Below, piece after piece: positions 1 to 8,016 of a stretch of 64,000 bases of DNA. Origin of the DNA: Bacteroidales bacterium (GTDB lineage: Bacteria > Bacteroidota > Bacteroidia > Bacteroidales > UBA4181); the NCBI GenBank assembly GCA_031275285.1, contig JAISOY010000159.1, forward strand, positions 1 through 64,000, in the 5' to 3' direction. Numbering within the stretch: the first letter of the stretch is position 1; each line of letters opens with the position of its first letter. Position numbers and translations under genes: made by a program. The notes under the pieces are model-generated. The model was not told where the DNA came from. It saw only the letters and a list, made by a program, of their open reading frames with translations, and did no database searches.

Positions 1-2
1 TT

Positions 3-284
3 GAACCTGATTTTATTGCAGTCAGACCCCAAAAAGGAATGGTTATCAGGAATATGGATGCATGGCTTATTGATGGTATAAAAAGCGCCAACGCATTAAA
101 GAGAAAAACGATCACTACAATAGATCAATCGGGACATTTGTCTAATACCCTTACCGATAAATCGGAAATACGTTTCATGAATTTTGACATTCCCGTCGGA
201 GATATTTTTAACACCAAGAAAATTAAATTTTTAGTGGACGGGAAAGAAATTGTTTATGACATCGCTAAGTCTGAATGGGAATAA
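3..284 (+). CDS. Hypothetical protein, 5' end outside the window
   Basis: The reading frame is open from the left edge of the window to a TAA at 282-284, so this is the C-terminal part of a longer gene. A methionine at 39 is not needed as a start because the frame continues upstream without a stop. The visible ~93 residues are mostly polar, with no membrane segment and no motif I recognise. It ends about 90 bp before the next gene, in the same direction. No function can be assigned; it could be the tail of any soluble protein. Confidence 0.5.
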   Translation, partial: EPDFIAVRPQKGMVIRNMDAWLIDGIKSANALKRKTITTIDQSGHLSNTLTDKSEIRFMNFDIPVGDIFNTKKIKFLVDGKEIVYDIAKSEWE

Positions 285-373
285 AAAATAAAAATAATTA
301 TAAATCAATAAATTGAAAAACAATGAAAACATTAATCCTCAGAAAAAAAGAAGGAAGGTTCCAGATTCGTGGA

Positions 374-1276
374 ATGAAAAGAAGTTTGCTGTCGGCGTTG
401 TGCGTCATTGCCTTTTCCTGTGCCTGTTTTGCCCAGGATGTTATTGTAACGAAGGATTCGAAGAAAATTGAGGCCAAGGTAACAGAAATAAGTGTAGAAC
501 ATGTTAAGTACAGACTGTTTAATCACCAGGATGGTCCTGTATATACGCTTCCGAAAAGCGATATCGTTACCATCGTTTATCAGAACGGAACGGTAGAAAC
601 GTTTGTGTCGGAAACCACACCCACAAAAACATCCCAGGCGTCGCCTAAGACCGTTCCCACATCCACGCAACCGACGGTATCCGTACAGCCGGTGCAGGTA
701 TCTACACGACCAACATCGACAACCGCTTCCGTCTCTGCGAAGTCCGCAGCGAGAAATAACCAGATTGCAAGGTTTGGGGTTAAATTCGGCCTCAATCTTG
801 CATCGGAGATGGTTGATGAAGGGAGTACCGACACACGTGCCGGAATTCATATCGGAGGCTTTGTGGCGTTTAGACTCGGCAATATAGTGGATCTTCAACC
901 TGAAATACTCTACTCAATGCAGGGAGCAAAGAGTACTTCAGGAGGTACAGAGATGATAGATAAGTTTGATTATATCAATGTGCCATTAATAGTGAAAATT
1001 TTTGTCACCAGGAACCGTACGTTCAGTATCGATCTGGGCCCGCAGTTCGGATATATGGTCAATGCGAAGTTGAAATCCGGGAATACTACATTGAACCTTT
1101 TTGATTATACAGATGATCTTAATAGATTTGATGCATCCATAGCACTGGGGGTATCCTATCTGTTTGACTTTGGCCTTGACTTGTATTTCCGCGGCAACAT
1201 TGGATTAACCAAAATAGCGGAAAGCATGGACCACAAGAACAGTGTATTTCAACTCGGGGTAGGATACAGGTTCTAA
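374..1276 (+). CDS. Outer-membrane beta-barrel protein (PorT-like) with signal peptide
   Basis: The product is ~300 aa. The frame is open from 323, but the ATG at 374 starts a typical signal peptide (MKRSLLSALCVIAFSCACFAQ) and is preferred. After the signal comes a ~60-residue domain (DVIVTKDSKKIEAKVTEI...) of the kind seen in Bacteroidota surface proteins that describe a 'transition' from key to value. A Thr/Ser/Pro/Gln-rich linker (about residues 75-130) follows, then ~170 residues of alternating hydrophobic strands ending in an aromatic residue (GVGYRF), as in outer-membrane barrels. The fold is inferred from this pattern; the function is unknown. A strong terminator follows at 1343. Confidence 0.75.
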   Translation: MKRSLLSALCVIAFSCACFAQDVIVTKDSKKIEAKVTEISVEHVKYRLFNHQDGPVYTLPKSDIVTIVYQNGTVETFVSETTPTKTSQASPKTVPTSTQPTVSVQPVQVSTRPTSTTASVSAKSAARNNQIARFGVKFGLNLASEMVDEGSTDTRAGIHIGGFVAFRLGNIVDLQPEILYSMQGAKSTSGGTEMIDKFDYINVPLIVKIFVTRNRTFSIDLGPQFGYMVNAKLKSGNTTLNLFDYTDDLNRFDASIALGVSYLFDFGLDLYFRGNIGLTKIAESMDHKNSVFQLGVGYRF

Positions 1277-1342
1277 CTGTATGAAAAGTAACCCATGTTG
1301 TCCTAAAATTAATATTTAGAGAAAAGAAAGAAGAACCCAGAA

Positions 1343-1390
1343 AACCCAATGTGCCACACGATTTTCAGGCGTGTGGCACATCGGGTTTTA
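1343..1390 (+). terminator. Strong stem-loop terminator
   Basis: An 18-bp stem with one mismatch runs from AACCC (1343) through TGTGCCACACG, a 9-nt loop (attttcagg), and CGTGTGGCACA to GGGTT, followed by TTTTA. It lies ~70 bp after the barrel gene and separates it from the mobile-element remnant. The A-rich 5' flank means it could also act on the minus strand. Confidence 0.8.
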
Positions 1391-1405
1391 ATAATGACTA
1401 TGAAT

Positions 1406-1437
1406 TGTGGGCAATAAAAATAAAAAACCTCACAATT
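1406..1437. repeat. Imperfect direct repeat, left copy (partner at 3292)
   Basis: A GTGGGCAATAAAA core followed by an A-run and CCTCACAA occurs here and again at 3292-3323, with one indel and two substitutions. The two copies bracket the integrase fragment, the decayed ORFs and the nuclease gene. They may be attachment-site relics or a shared 3' end of related integrase units. The tRNA-Pro 3' end itself is not duplicated at the left copy, so an attL/attR assignment is unproven. Confidence 0.5.
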
Positions 1438-1766
1438 ATATTTTTCTTTTTCTCACAGGTGGTGAAACTCCAATGGAACAGAAAAAGAGAATCCAGAATG
1501 TCATGCGAAGGATGAATAAGAAATTAAAAATGATAAGTGAGGAATTAGGTATTTCCGGGATAAGCACATACACCGGCAAACATTCATATGTAAGTATTTT
1601 GAAACATAGCGTAGCCAATATTGCTTATATTTCCGAAAGCTTAGGTCATAGCAATTTAAGGACAACTGAAAATTATCTGGCTTCTTTTGAGAAAGAAGAA
1701 CGCATTAAAATGCTGCATTGCATACTCAGGAATTTAATGAATGAGTTTGGTCCGAAAATACCATAA
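1407..1766 (+). pseudogene. Tyrosine recombinase (integrase), C-terminal fragment
   Basis: About 105 residues match the C-terminal catalytic part of Bacteroidota tyrosine recombinases. The box-II region TYTGKHSYVSILKHS, the LGHSNLRTTENY block with the catalytic His and the nucleophilic Tyr, and the SFEKEERIK tail can all be seen. Full-length members are ~400 aa, so the SAM-like core-binding domain and the first half of the catalytic domain are missing. The frame begins inside the direct repeat at 1406. The usual Arg of the ARHS motif is Lys here (GKHS), which should abolish activity. It is a relic of an integrated element, not a working enzyme. Confidence 0.8.
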
Positions 1767-1929
1767 ATTTGGAACTAAAAGGATAAATATTTTGTCATAT
1801 ATTTATGCTATTTATGTGACAGGATTAATTTGAAATTGCCTGAAAAACAGGTAAAAATGTATATCCGACAGTAATGTAACTCTACCTGTTTTCCTCGTTG
1901 TAAAGCAGGAAATATGCATACCAAAAAAT

Positions 1930-1961
1930 ATTGTCGAATTCGATAATTTTTGCTAAATTTG
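1930..1961 (+). promoter_or_regulatory. Bacteroidota -33/-7 promoter
   Basis: An exact -7 box TAAATTTG lies at 1954-1961, with an ATTG (one mismatch from TTTG) at 1930-1933 and 20 bp between them. The expected transcription start is about 20 nt before the ATG at 1988, which supports that start for the following ORF. Confidence 0.55.
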
Positions 1962-1987
1962 TAATATATAAACGCAAAATAGTTTGC

Positions 1988-2236
1988 ATGAGCAAGAGAT
2001 TGGTTCATTTGGATTTTGAAATTGATAAATTAACTCATTCCATTGAAAATACTTTTTCGGGCGACAGCTTTACAACAGACATTTTACCTCTTACAAGGCA
2101 CGATTTAAAACAGGTAACCAAGAAAAACAGGTGGAATTTCAATTGGAAGGAAGAGTTTGACAATCCGAGCAAAGATGTATATAAACTGACCATCGTGCAA
2201 AATCCTGACATTATTGACAGATATTATAAAATGTAA
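1988..2236 (+). pseudogene. Small ORF, probably the N-terminal remnant of an element-borne gene
   Basis: There are 82 codons from the ATG at 1988, which has a good promoter just upstream; the frame stays open from 1931. The protein starts MSKRLVHLDFEIDKLTHSIENT and is acidic and soluble, with no signal peptide. From memory of similar genes on Bacteroidota mobile elements, the homologue continues well past the point where this ORF stops (after DVYKLTIVQNP), so I read it as a truncated copy. That is inference. The neighbouring decayed genes support decay of the whole segment. Function unknown. Confidence 0.45.
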
Positions 2237-2241
2237 TAGTT

Positions 2242-2411
2242 GTGGGTTATATAAAAGAACCGGATGGTGTCGATTTTGTGATTGCCCCGTCGTCATATAC
2301 TGATGAGGATAGAGAAGCTATAAGCGCCCACCTTCGGGAGTATAAGGCTAAGAAACGGTTAAAAGTAAAACAGTCAAACGTACACCTAAACGTAAGACTA
2401 CAACGACATAG
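2242..2411 (+). pseudogene. Small hypothetical gene with a likely frameshift
   Basis: It begins at a GTG six bases after the previous ORF. The frame encodes ~37 residues (GYIKEPDGVDFVIAPSSYTD...REYKAKKRLK) that resemble a small partner protein often paired with the preceding ORF on Bacteroidota elements (recollection, not a search). After about 2360 the original frame runs into an unconvincing tail ending at 2448. The neighbouring frame instead encodes SKTVKRTPKRKTTTT and a stop at 2409-2411, a typical basic C-terminus. A one-base indel between about 2355 and 2380 would explain this. No function is known. Confidence 0.4.
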
Positions 2412-2570
2412 TTTTTATAAATATTGCATTTTACATATATTGTTATAAACTTTGCATAAAATAGACCTTGACAGAGCAAAAGGCCTAATAAATATCGAAA
2501 ACGTCTGATACTATTGACAAAATGATCAATAAAAATGCTTTTATTGTAAGATATCAGGCAATATAATTTA

Positions 2571-2578
2571 TACCTTTG
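2571..2578 (+). promoter_or_regulatory. -7 promoter box
   Basis: An exact TACCTTTG lies 22 bp before the small ORF at 2600 and ~115 bp before the nuclease gene. No well-spaced TTTG is seen upstream. It is the likely promoter of the nuclease transcript. Apart from this box I see nothing in 2412-2570. Confidence 0.45.
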
Positions 2579-2599
2579 TGTTGGATCAATTTTGGAACT

Positions 2600-2692
2600 A
2601 TGGATGCAACAACGGTAAAGAATACTAACCACCGGTTTAACTTGAGGTATTGGAGAAATACTAATCAAGATGCTTTAATTAGCAACTCTTAA
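2600..2692 (+). CDS. Short leader-like ORF coupled to the nuclease gene
   Basis: Thirty codons from the ATG at 2600 end in a TAA whose last base is the A of the nuclease ATG (TAATG at 2690-2694). This arrangement implies translational coupling. The peptide (MDATTVKNTNHRFNLRYW...) is basic and unrecognised. It may be a leader peptide or the end of a deleted gene. Confidence 0.3.
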   Translation: MDATTVKNTNHRFNLRYWRNTNQDALISNS

Positions 2693-3267
2693 TGAGTGGT
2701 TTAAAATCTGATAATATGGGTTTAGCCAAATATTTAAAATTAGGAAAAATCAATGTCAATTCCAAAGACAGGTGTATCGAAATTGACGGGGAAACAACTA
2801 TAATTCCTTATGAAAAAATTACCAATTCGGATTGGGGAGCGATTTATGAAAAATACGTTGGTCAAATTTTTGAAGATAACGGGTATGAAGTTATATACAA
2901 CGGCTTAAATTTGGGGTTCATAGATAAAGGGATTGATTTAATTGCAAAAAATGCTTCAAATATTATATTGATTCAATGTAAATATTTTAAAGGATTTATC
3001 ACAAAGAACAAGATAGAATGGATTTTATATAAGGCTTCTAAAGAATTATTGAAAAATTATTATGCTTCTGGTAAAAAAGTAACTTTTATGCTTGTCGTGA
3101 ATAGCATTGATAATAATTTTTCCAAACAAAAGCCAAAGGGATTTAATCCAAATTATGAATCACCAAATGCTAAAATAGAATATCCCTTATTACAATATTT
3201 TCTAGACCATAACTATACCCAAGATAAAATAAAGTTGGCTTGTAAAGAAATAACTATGGAAAGATAA
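2692..3267 (+). CDS. Mrr-like restriction endonuclease domain protein
   Basis: The product is 191 aa. Residues ~43-105 carry the PD-(D/E)XK nuclease pattern of the Mrr/HJC-like group. It starts with WGAIYEKYVGQIFEDNGYEV (conserved Glu in the first helix), continues through KGIDLIAK (metal-binding Asp), and ends in IILIQCKYF (the QxK catalytic strand). Known family members cleave modified DNA or act as stand-alone restriction or repair nucleases; a partner or target cannot be read here. The C-terminal ~80 residues are lysine-rich and unassigned. The gene lies between the two direct repeats at 1406 and 3292, so it is probably cargo of the degraded element, and it appears intact. Confidence 0.7.
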   Translation: MSGLKSDNMGLAKYLKLGKINVNSKDRCIEIDGETTIIPYEKITNSDWGAIYEKYVGQIFEDNGYEVIYNGLNLGFIDKGIDLIAKNASNIILIQCKYFKGFITKNKIEWILYKASKELLKNYYASGKKVTFMLVVNSIDNNFSKQKPKGFNPNYESPNAKIEYPLLQYFLDHNYTQDKIKLACKEITMER

Positions 3268-3291
3268 AAAGGATAAATCTTGTGGGCAAAT

Positions 3292-3323
3292 CGTGGGCAA
3301 TAAAACAAAAAGCCTCACAAATT
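3292..3323. repeat. Imperfect direct repeat, right copy
   Basis: Partner of the repeat at 1406-1437. A further partial copy of GTGGGCAA lies just before it (3282-3289). It is 27 bp from the tRNA-Pro 3' end and overlaps the left arm of the terminator at 3309. Confidence 0.5.
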
Positions 3324-3338
3324 TACTTGTAAGGCTTT
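3309..3338. terminator. Convergent stem-loop between nuclease gene and tRNA-Pro
   Basis: AAGCCT-C-ACAA and TTGT-A-AGGCTT form a 10-bp stem with one mismatch and a short AT loop. It has T or A runs on both sides and can serve the nuclease gene on plus and the tRNA on minus. Confidence 0.55.
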
Positions 3339-3349
3339 GATTTTCAGTG

Positions 3350-3424
3350 TCGGGGTAGCAGGATTCGAACCTGCGACCCTCTGCTCCCAAAGCAGATACG
3401 CTAACCGGACTGCGCTACACCCCG
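3350..3424 (-). tRNA. tRNA-Pro (anticodon TGG)
   Basis: The minus strand folds as a complete cloverleaf. The acceptor stem is CGGGGTG/TACCCCG with one G-T pair, followed by discriminator A at 3350. The anticodon loop TTTGGGA gives TGG (plus 3387-3389), and the T-arm GCAGG-TTCGAAT-CCTGC is standard. CCA is not encoded. On the minus strand a -7 box TACCTTTG (3441-3448) and a CTTG -33-like element (3468-3471, 19 bp away) give a well-placed promoter. The gene is next to an integrase relic, consistent with tRNA genes serving as integration targets. Confidence 0.95.
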
Positions 3425-3440
3425 AATGAAAAATGAGGTG

Positions 3441-3471
3441 CAAAGGTAACAAAATATTTTTTGTCTGCAAG
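3441..3471 (-). promoter_or_regulatory. Promoter of tRNA-Pro
   Basis: Minus-strand TACCTTTG at 3448-3441, with CTTG at 3471-3468 and 19 bp between. The start site would fall ~10 bp before the mature tRNA 5' end. Confidence 0.6.
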
Positions 3472-3535
3472 GACTTTCTCATCAAAAAATCTATAGATAG
3501 TTTGTTTCTAGTAACTTTTGTAGAAGTTTTTCGTA

Positions 3536-3543
3536 TATCTTTG
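3536..3543 (+). promoter_or_regulatory. -7 box upstream of the SprB-like gene
   Basis: An exact TATCTTTG. A TTTG at 3517-3520 is only 15 bp upstream, shorter than the usual ~19. If used, it gives a 5' leader of ~150 nt, within which (3550-3701) I see only AT-rich sequence and no gene. Confidence 0.4.
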
Positions 3544-3701
3544 TAAAAGGAAAAGCATGGAATAAAAAATGCTTAAAGAGTGACATGTCTCTTTTTTGTC
3601 TGATTGACAATGCTTTGTGGTGTTTTGTGATCGTGGGCTTTGTTAATATCTGAAGCATTTAGATTCATTTTTTCTTAGTCGACAGACTTTATTTTTTGAG
3701 C

Positions 3702-6700
3702 ATGAAGAAATTAATTTCTCTTTTTTGGGTACTTTATACATCTTTTTTTACAGTAAATGCTGTAGCGGGCATAAATGACATCTCCCCATCAGGGAATCCT
3801 TTGGCGGAGTTTGGCATAAATGCCAATATGATTGTTACAGTAACAGCATCCAATGTAAAATGTTTTGGCGATAACAATGGGGAGATTACGGTAAAAGTGG
3901 AACAAGGTGTTCCTCCCTATCAGGTCACAATAAATAATGCTACCTATACCTTGAATTCATCGCCTGCTTCTGTTACGGTTTCGGGATTATCCGGAGGCGA
4001 CTATCCTATTGTCGTCACTGATAGTAATGGTGAACGGGAAGCGACTTCCCAGCTGGTAGAAGAGCCAATCAAATTAGATATTGTTATTTCAGAACAAAAG
4101 AACATCTGTCCGGATGAATCATTTGGAACAATTATCCGTGACATCAGGGGTGGATGGGATCCTGTTGCAGTTACCTGGTATAAGGATGGTGCATTGTTGG
4201 GTTCTCCCAACCCGACGAAACTGACGGAAGGACACTATGAGCTGGTGGCTGTGGATTTTGCTTTATGTACCAGTTCGGTAGAAGTAACCCTTTATAAACT
4301 AGACAAAATAGAATATGACGGTTTGGATGTCACTGGTGTTAACTGCCAGGGAACGAATACAGGGTCTGTAAAAATAATCAATCCCCGTGGGGGAGCCACA
4401 GGTGATTTTATTTATTGTGTCAAAGACCTGAACGATCAGGTTGTTCCCGGGTTTGATTATGCCCAATGGCCCAATGATCTTATTTCAGGATTGCCGGAAG
4501 GTGATTTTATCATTGAAGTAAAGGATAATGTGGCAACGGACTGTCTTCCTTTGAGGATCCCCGTAACTATTGATATCGATACCGGAATCGATATCGACAA
4601 AATATCTGTCACCGAACCGTCCTGTTTTGGTAGCAATGACGGATCGATCGATGGGATCAGGGTGCTGGGAAATACACAGCCGTTGGAATATAAACTGGAA
4701 TATCCGGATGGCAATATATCCGGATGGCAACCCTCACCTTTATTTAATTCAATTTCAGCGGGAGACTATAAGGTATGGGTCCGAGAAATCACACCCGGCA
4801 GTTGTGAAGTATCCAAAGATACGACCATTGCAGGGCCGAAAGAATTAAAATTTGAAAACATTGTGGTCGATGATCCGGCATGTATGAAAATTCCTCAGGG
4901 GTCGATCAGTTTTGATGCAACAGGAGGAACCGGAGTATTGAGTGCCACATTAAATGGTAGCAGTTTATTGGGTAACCTGACGGATCCCATAGCCAATACA
5001 TGGCATTTTCAAAAAGAATTGATCAAAGGCGGAAATATAGTTGTCCGGGTAACCGACGAACGGGGATGTAATGATACCATCATGCGTACAATCCCATACA
5101 CCTCGGATCTTGAAATCGACTATTCTGTTATTGTTGAGAATGAATGTCCCGATGATGAGATAGCAAGTATCACCGTCCTTGCAAAAGATATATTAGGTGC
5201 GCCACATGCATATTTTGTATATGAGTTATACCGCGGACCTACTTCTGATGCCGTTTATCTTGAAGAAACAATCACCCAGACGGATATCACACAACCGGTG
5301 GTCTTTCAACAGTTGAAAAACGGAACCTATACTATATCAGTGTATGACGACCGGGCTCCGGTACCTTGCTATACCCCGGATTTAACTGTTGACGTATCAA
5401 ATACGGATATTGTGACCATCGAAGACCTATTGGTGATTGACAATACCTGTACCGGAAAGGCCGAAGGTCGTTTGCTCTTCACCATTGTAGGAGACCCCTC
5501 TCACCTGAAATATGCCTATTCCCTCAATAACGGTCCGCAAACGGAGGTATCTTCAGATGCACAGGGCCGGGCTGATGTCGAGATACTGAATATGAAGGGT
5601 GGTAAGTATACCCTGACTGTTTATTATGGGAATTGTTCTATAGATAAAGAAATCAATATCAATGATCTGTCTTTGGTACTTCCGGCAGTCACAGCCGACG
5701 GGCTCACACGATGTGATCACGTTTCTGACGGAGCTATTCATATCAATATGTCCGATCCGGCAGGTGTACGTTACAAATACTGGTACAGTGGGTTGAATGA
5801 TGGTGATTATATGAGTTTTTCTCCGGCAAATGGTCTCACTACAAGTATCAATGCACTACAAGCCGGGGATTATAAGGTCGTTGTACAGGATAAAAATGGT
5901 TGTTTATCAGACACGATCACACAGAATGTTCCGGATGTTCCACCCATGTCTTTCTCATATACACACATTACCGAAGCATTATGTATCGGAAAATACGATG
6001 GAGTTGTTGGTGTTACCGTTACCAATGGTGTAGCGCCCTATACTATCAGCGTACTTAGCAAACCTTCAGGTGCGATCGACCCAAAGATCAATCCTGATGC
6101 TACATACGATTTTATCATGGAAAATGTGTCCGGAGGTATTTATGAATTATTGGTTACCGGGAGTAACCAATGCTCCGCCACATTGGATATTGATGTCCAG
6201 GTATTGACAGCTGTTGAAATGGATATTACACCTACCGATGCCTCATGTGATATCAACGGAAATGAAATTCCCGGCTCTATACATGTCAAAGTGAAAGAAC
6301 CTCTGTCCGGTACTTTTGTCTACTCGATAGACGGGAATGACGAAAATCCGACCACAGATACGGAACATATATTTTCTCCATTGGTGGGGGGTAGTTACCA
6401 GGTTAAAGTAACCGAGCAAACCGACGGTTGTTTTGTTAGTGAAGATGTAATTATCAGGGGAACAGAAGCTCCCGGAATTACATTTACACCATCAGCTACC
6501 TGTATAGGTATAGATGACGGTAAATTTACATTCACCATTCTTTCCGGAGGAGGTGATTACAGGTACCAGTTAACTTCGGATGGTATAGCTGATCCGGCAG
6601 CATGGATCGATGGGAGCACCGGCGTAATTACAGGCCTGGCGGCAGGCGATTATTGGTTGTTGATTTCAGATAAGCTGAATAATTGTGTCTGGCCATATCC

Positions 6701-7979
6701 GGTTGAAGTTTCTTCTATTCAGGAATTGACTTTTGATATCTTATTGCAAGAGACCCCGATTGCCAATTGTGTAGTTGAAACAGACCTGACCCTGTTACCA
6801 CAGGGAGGAACATTGCCATACAAGTACCAGATAGATAGCGAGCCGGAACAAAGCGGCCCGACATTCGCTGATGTAAGCGGAGGTTATCATAATTTGGTGT
6901 TAACCGATGCAAAAGGATGCCGGAAAGATTCTGTTTTTCTTGTTACCAAACCAACGGTTGATGTAAATATTGACGATTCAAAGCAATTATTATCATGCAA
7001 CAATGATTCGAGTGGGTATCTGGTTTTAAAAGGTGCAGAGCTGTATGATTATAAATGGTATTTAAAAGATGGTGATGGCACTATTCTTTCCAATACCAAT
7101 TCAATTTATGACCTTGCAGCAGGAGATTATGTGGTGGAAGTCAGCCGGCCTGATGGTTTATGTACTGTAGATTATACATTTACCGTAAGTGCAGCTACTT
7201 CTGTTGAAGTAAGTATTGATGATCAGGCACATGGATATTGTCCGGGCGATATGGTCACGCTCAACGGAAACGTAATGATTACGCCTAATCCCGGATCGTC
7301 GTCATATGTCGCAAACTGGATATTGCCTAATGGCGAAACCCTTGACTTCTCCACTAATAACCCATTGATATTTGTGGCTGAGAAAGGAGAAGTACAATTG
7401 ATCGCCTCTTATAATCATTGTTCGGATATTCGGACCCATGAGTTGGATGTTACTACACCAACCCTTAATATTCCGGTCGATACGGTTTATATACCTAAAG
7501 GAGATACCTATATATTGAATGTAGAAGCATCTGGTTTTACAAATTACACCTGGGAAAGTATTCCCGGCGGTTATGCCGATCTGCCTTCTCCGGCAGGCAT
7601 TGTAAGCTTAACCCGACCCGAACAGGCTTATCAGTTAAATCTCACATTGGTTGACGATAATTCCTGTACTGTAAGTGATTCTGTTTTCATCAGTTTTGCG
7701 TTTGATTTGTTCATTCCTAATGCATTCACTCCCAATGGAGATGGGATACATGATACATGGGTTTTCCATAATCTCGATCAATACAGTGAATTCCATTCTG
7801 TAGATGTGACTGTGTATAATCGGGCCGGGATCCTGGTTTATGAAGGCAAGGGATACAATAATGGTTCGGTGGTCTTTAACGGACGACGTGGAGGGAACGA
7901 TTTACCCATCGGTACTTATTATTATGTGGTGAAGATAGGGTCGCGATCGATAACCGGTTCTGTAACCATTATCAGGTGA
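3702..7979 (+). CDS. Giant SprB-repeat surface adhesin, T9SS type B cargo
   Basis: The product is ~1425 aa from the ATG at 3702; a TTG at 3696 is in frame but less likely. A signal peptide (MKKLISLFWVLYTSFFTVNAVAG) is followed by ~10-12 degenerate modules of 80-120 residues. Each opens with a Cys then acidic or Asn-Gly residues (for example VKCFGDNNGEITV, PSCFGSNDGSIDG, TCIGIDDGKFTF) and contains a (A/G)GDY or GGxY turn, the hallmark of SprB repeats. The last ~90 residues (FIPNAFTPNGDGIHDTW...) are the gliding-motility-associated type B C-terminal domain recognised by the T9SS. SprB-like proteins are mobile adhesins for gliding or attachment. The next gene is its usual PorP/SprF partner. Confidence 0.93.
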   Translation: MKKLISLFWVLYTSFFTVNAVAGINDISPSGNPLAEFGINANMIVTVTASNVKCFGDNNGEITVKVEQGVPPYQVTINNATYTLNSSPASVTVSGLSGGDYPIVVTDSNGEREATSQLVEEPIKLDIVISEQKNICPDESFGTIIRDIRGGWDPVAVTWYKDGALLGSPNPTKLTEGHYELVAVDFALCTSSVEVTLYKLDKIEYDGLDVTGVNCQGTNTGSVKIINPRGGATGDFIYCVKDLNDQVVPGFDYAQWPNDLISGLPEGDFIIEVKDNVATDCLPLRIPVTIDIDTGIDIDKISVTEPSCFGSNDGSIDGIRVLGNTQPLEYKLEYPDGNISGWQPSPLFNSISAGDYKVWVREITPGSCEVSKDTTIAGPKELKFENIVVDDPACMKIPQGSISFDATGGTGVLSATLNGSSLLGNLTDPIANTWHFQKELIKGGNIVVRVTDERGCNDTIMRTIPYTSDLEIDYSVIVENECPDDEIASITVLAKDILGAPHAYFVYELYRGPTSDAVYLEETITQTDITQPVVFQQLKNGTYTISVYDDRAPVPCYTPDLTVDVSNTDIVTIEDLLVIDNTCTGKAEGRLLFTIVGDPSHLKYAYSLNNGPQTEVSSDAQGRADVEILNMKGGKYTLTVYYGNCSIDKEININDLSLVLPAVTADGLTRCDHVSDGAIHINMSDPAGVRYKYWYSGLNDGDYMSFSPANGLTTSINALQAGDYKVVVQDKNGCLSDTITQNVPDVPPMSFSYTHITEALCIGKYDGVVGVTVTNGVAPYTISVLSKPSGAIDPKINPDATYDFIMENVSGGIYELLVTGSNQCSATLDIDVQVLTAVEMDITPTDASCDINGNEIPGSIHVKVKEPLSGTFVYSIDGNDENPTTDTEHIFSPLVGGSYQVKVTEQTDGCFVSEDVIIRGTEAPGITFTPSATCIGIDDGKFTFTILSGGGDYRYQLTSDGIADPAAWIDGSTGVITGLAAGDYWLLISDKLNNCVWPYPVEVSSIQELTFDILLQETPIANCVVETDLTLLPQGGTLPYKYQIDSEPEQSGPTFADVSGGYHNLVLTDAKGCRKDSVFLVTKPTVDVNIDDSKQLLSCNNDSSGYLVLKGAELYDYKWYLKDGDGTILSNTNSIYDLAAGDYVVEVSRPDGLCTVDYTFTVSAATSVEVSIDDQAHGYCPGDMVTLNGNVMITPNPGSSSYVANWILPNGETLDFSTNNPLIFVAEKGEVQLIASYNHCSDIRTHELDVTTPTLNIPVDTVYIPKGDTYILNVEASGFTNYTWESIPGGYADLPSPAGIVSLTRPEQAYQLNLTLVDDNSCTVSDSVFISFAFDLFIPNAFTPNGDGIHDTWVFHNLDQYSEFHSVDVTVYNRAGILVYEGKGYNNGSVVFNGRRGGNDLPIGTYYYVVKIGSRSITGSVTIIR

Positions 7980-8016
7980 TGATTTGAAATTATTGGTGTT
8001 GGCAAAATACAATAAA

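Noticed and set aside
332-898. 188-aa ORF on the minus strand inside the barrel-protein gene
   Set aside because: Cys/Arg-rich shadow with no motif; the plus-strand gene has a signal peptide and barrel pattern.
1406-3323. Firm attL/attR assignment for the two repeats
   Set aside because: The repeats are imperfect and the tRNA 3' end is not duplicated at the left copy, so the boundary is uncertain.
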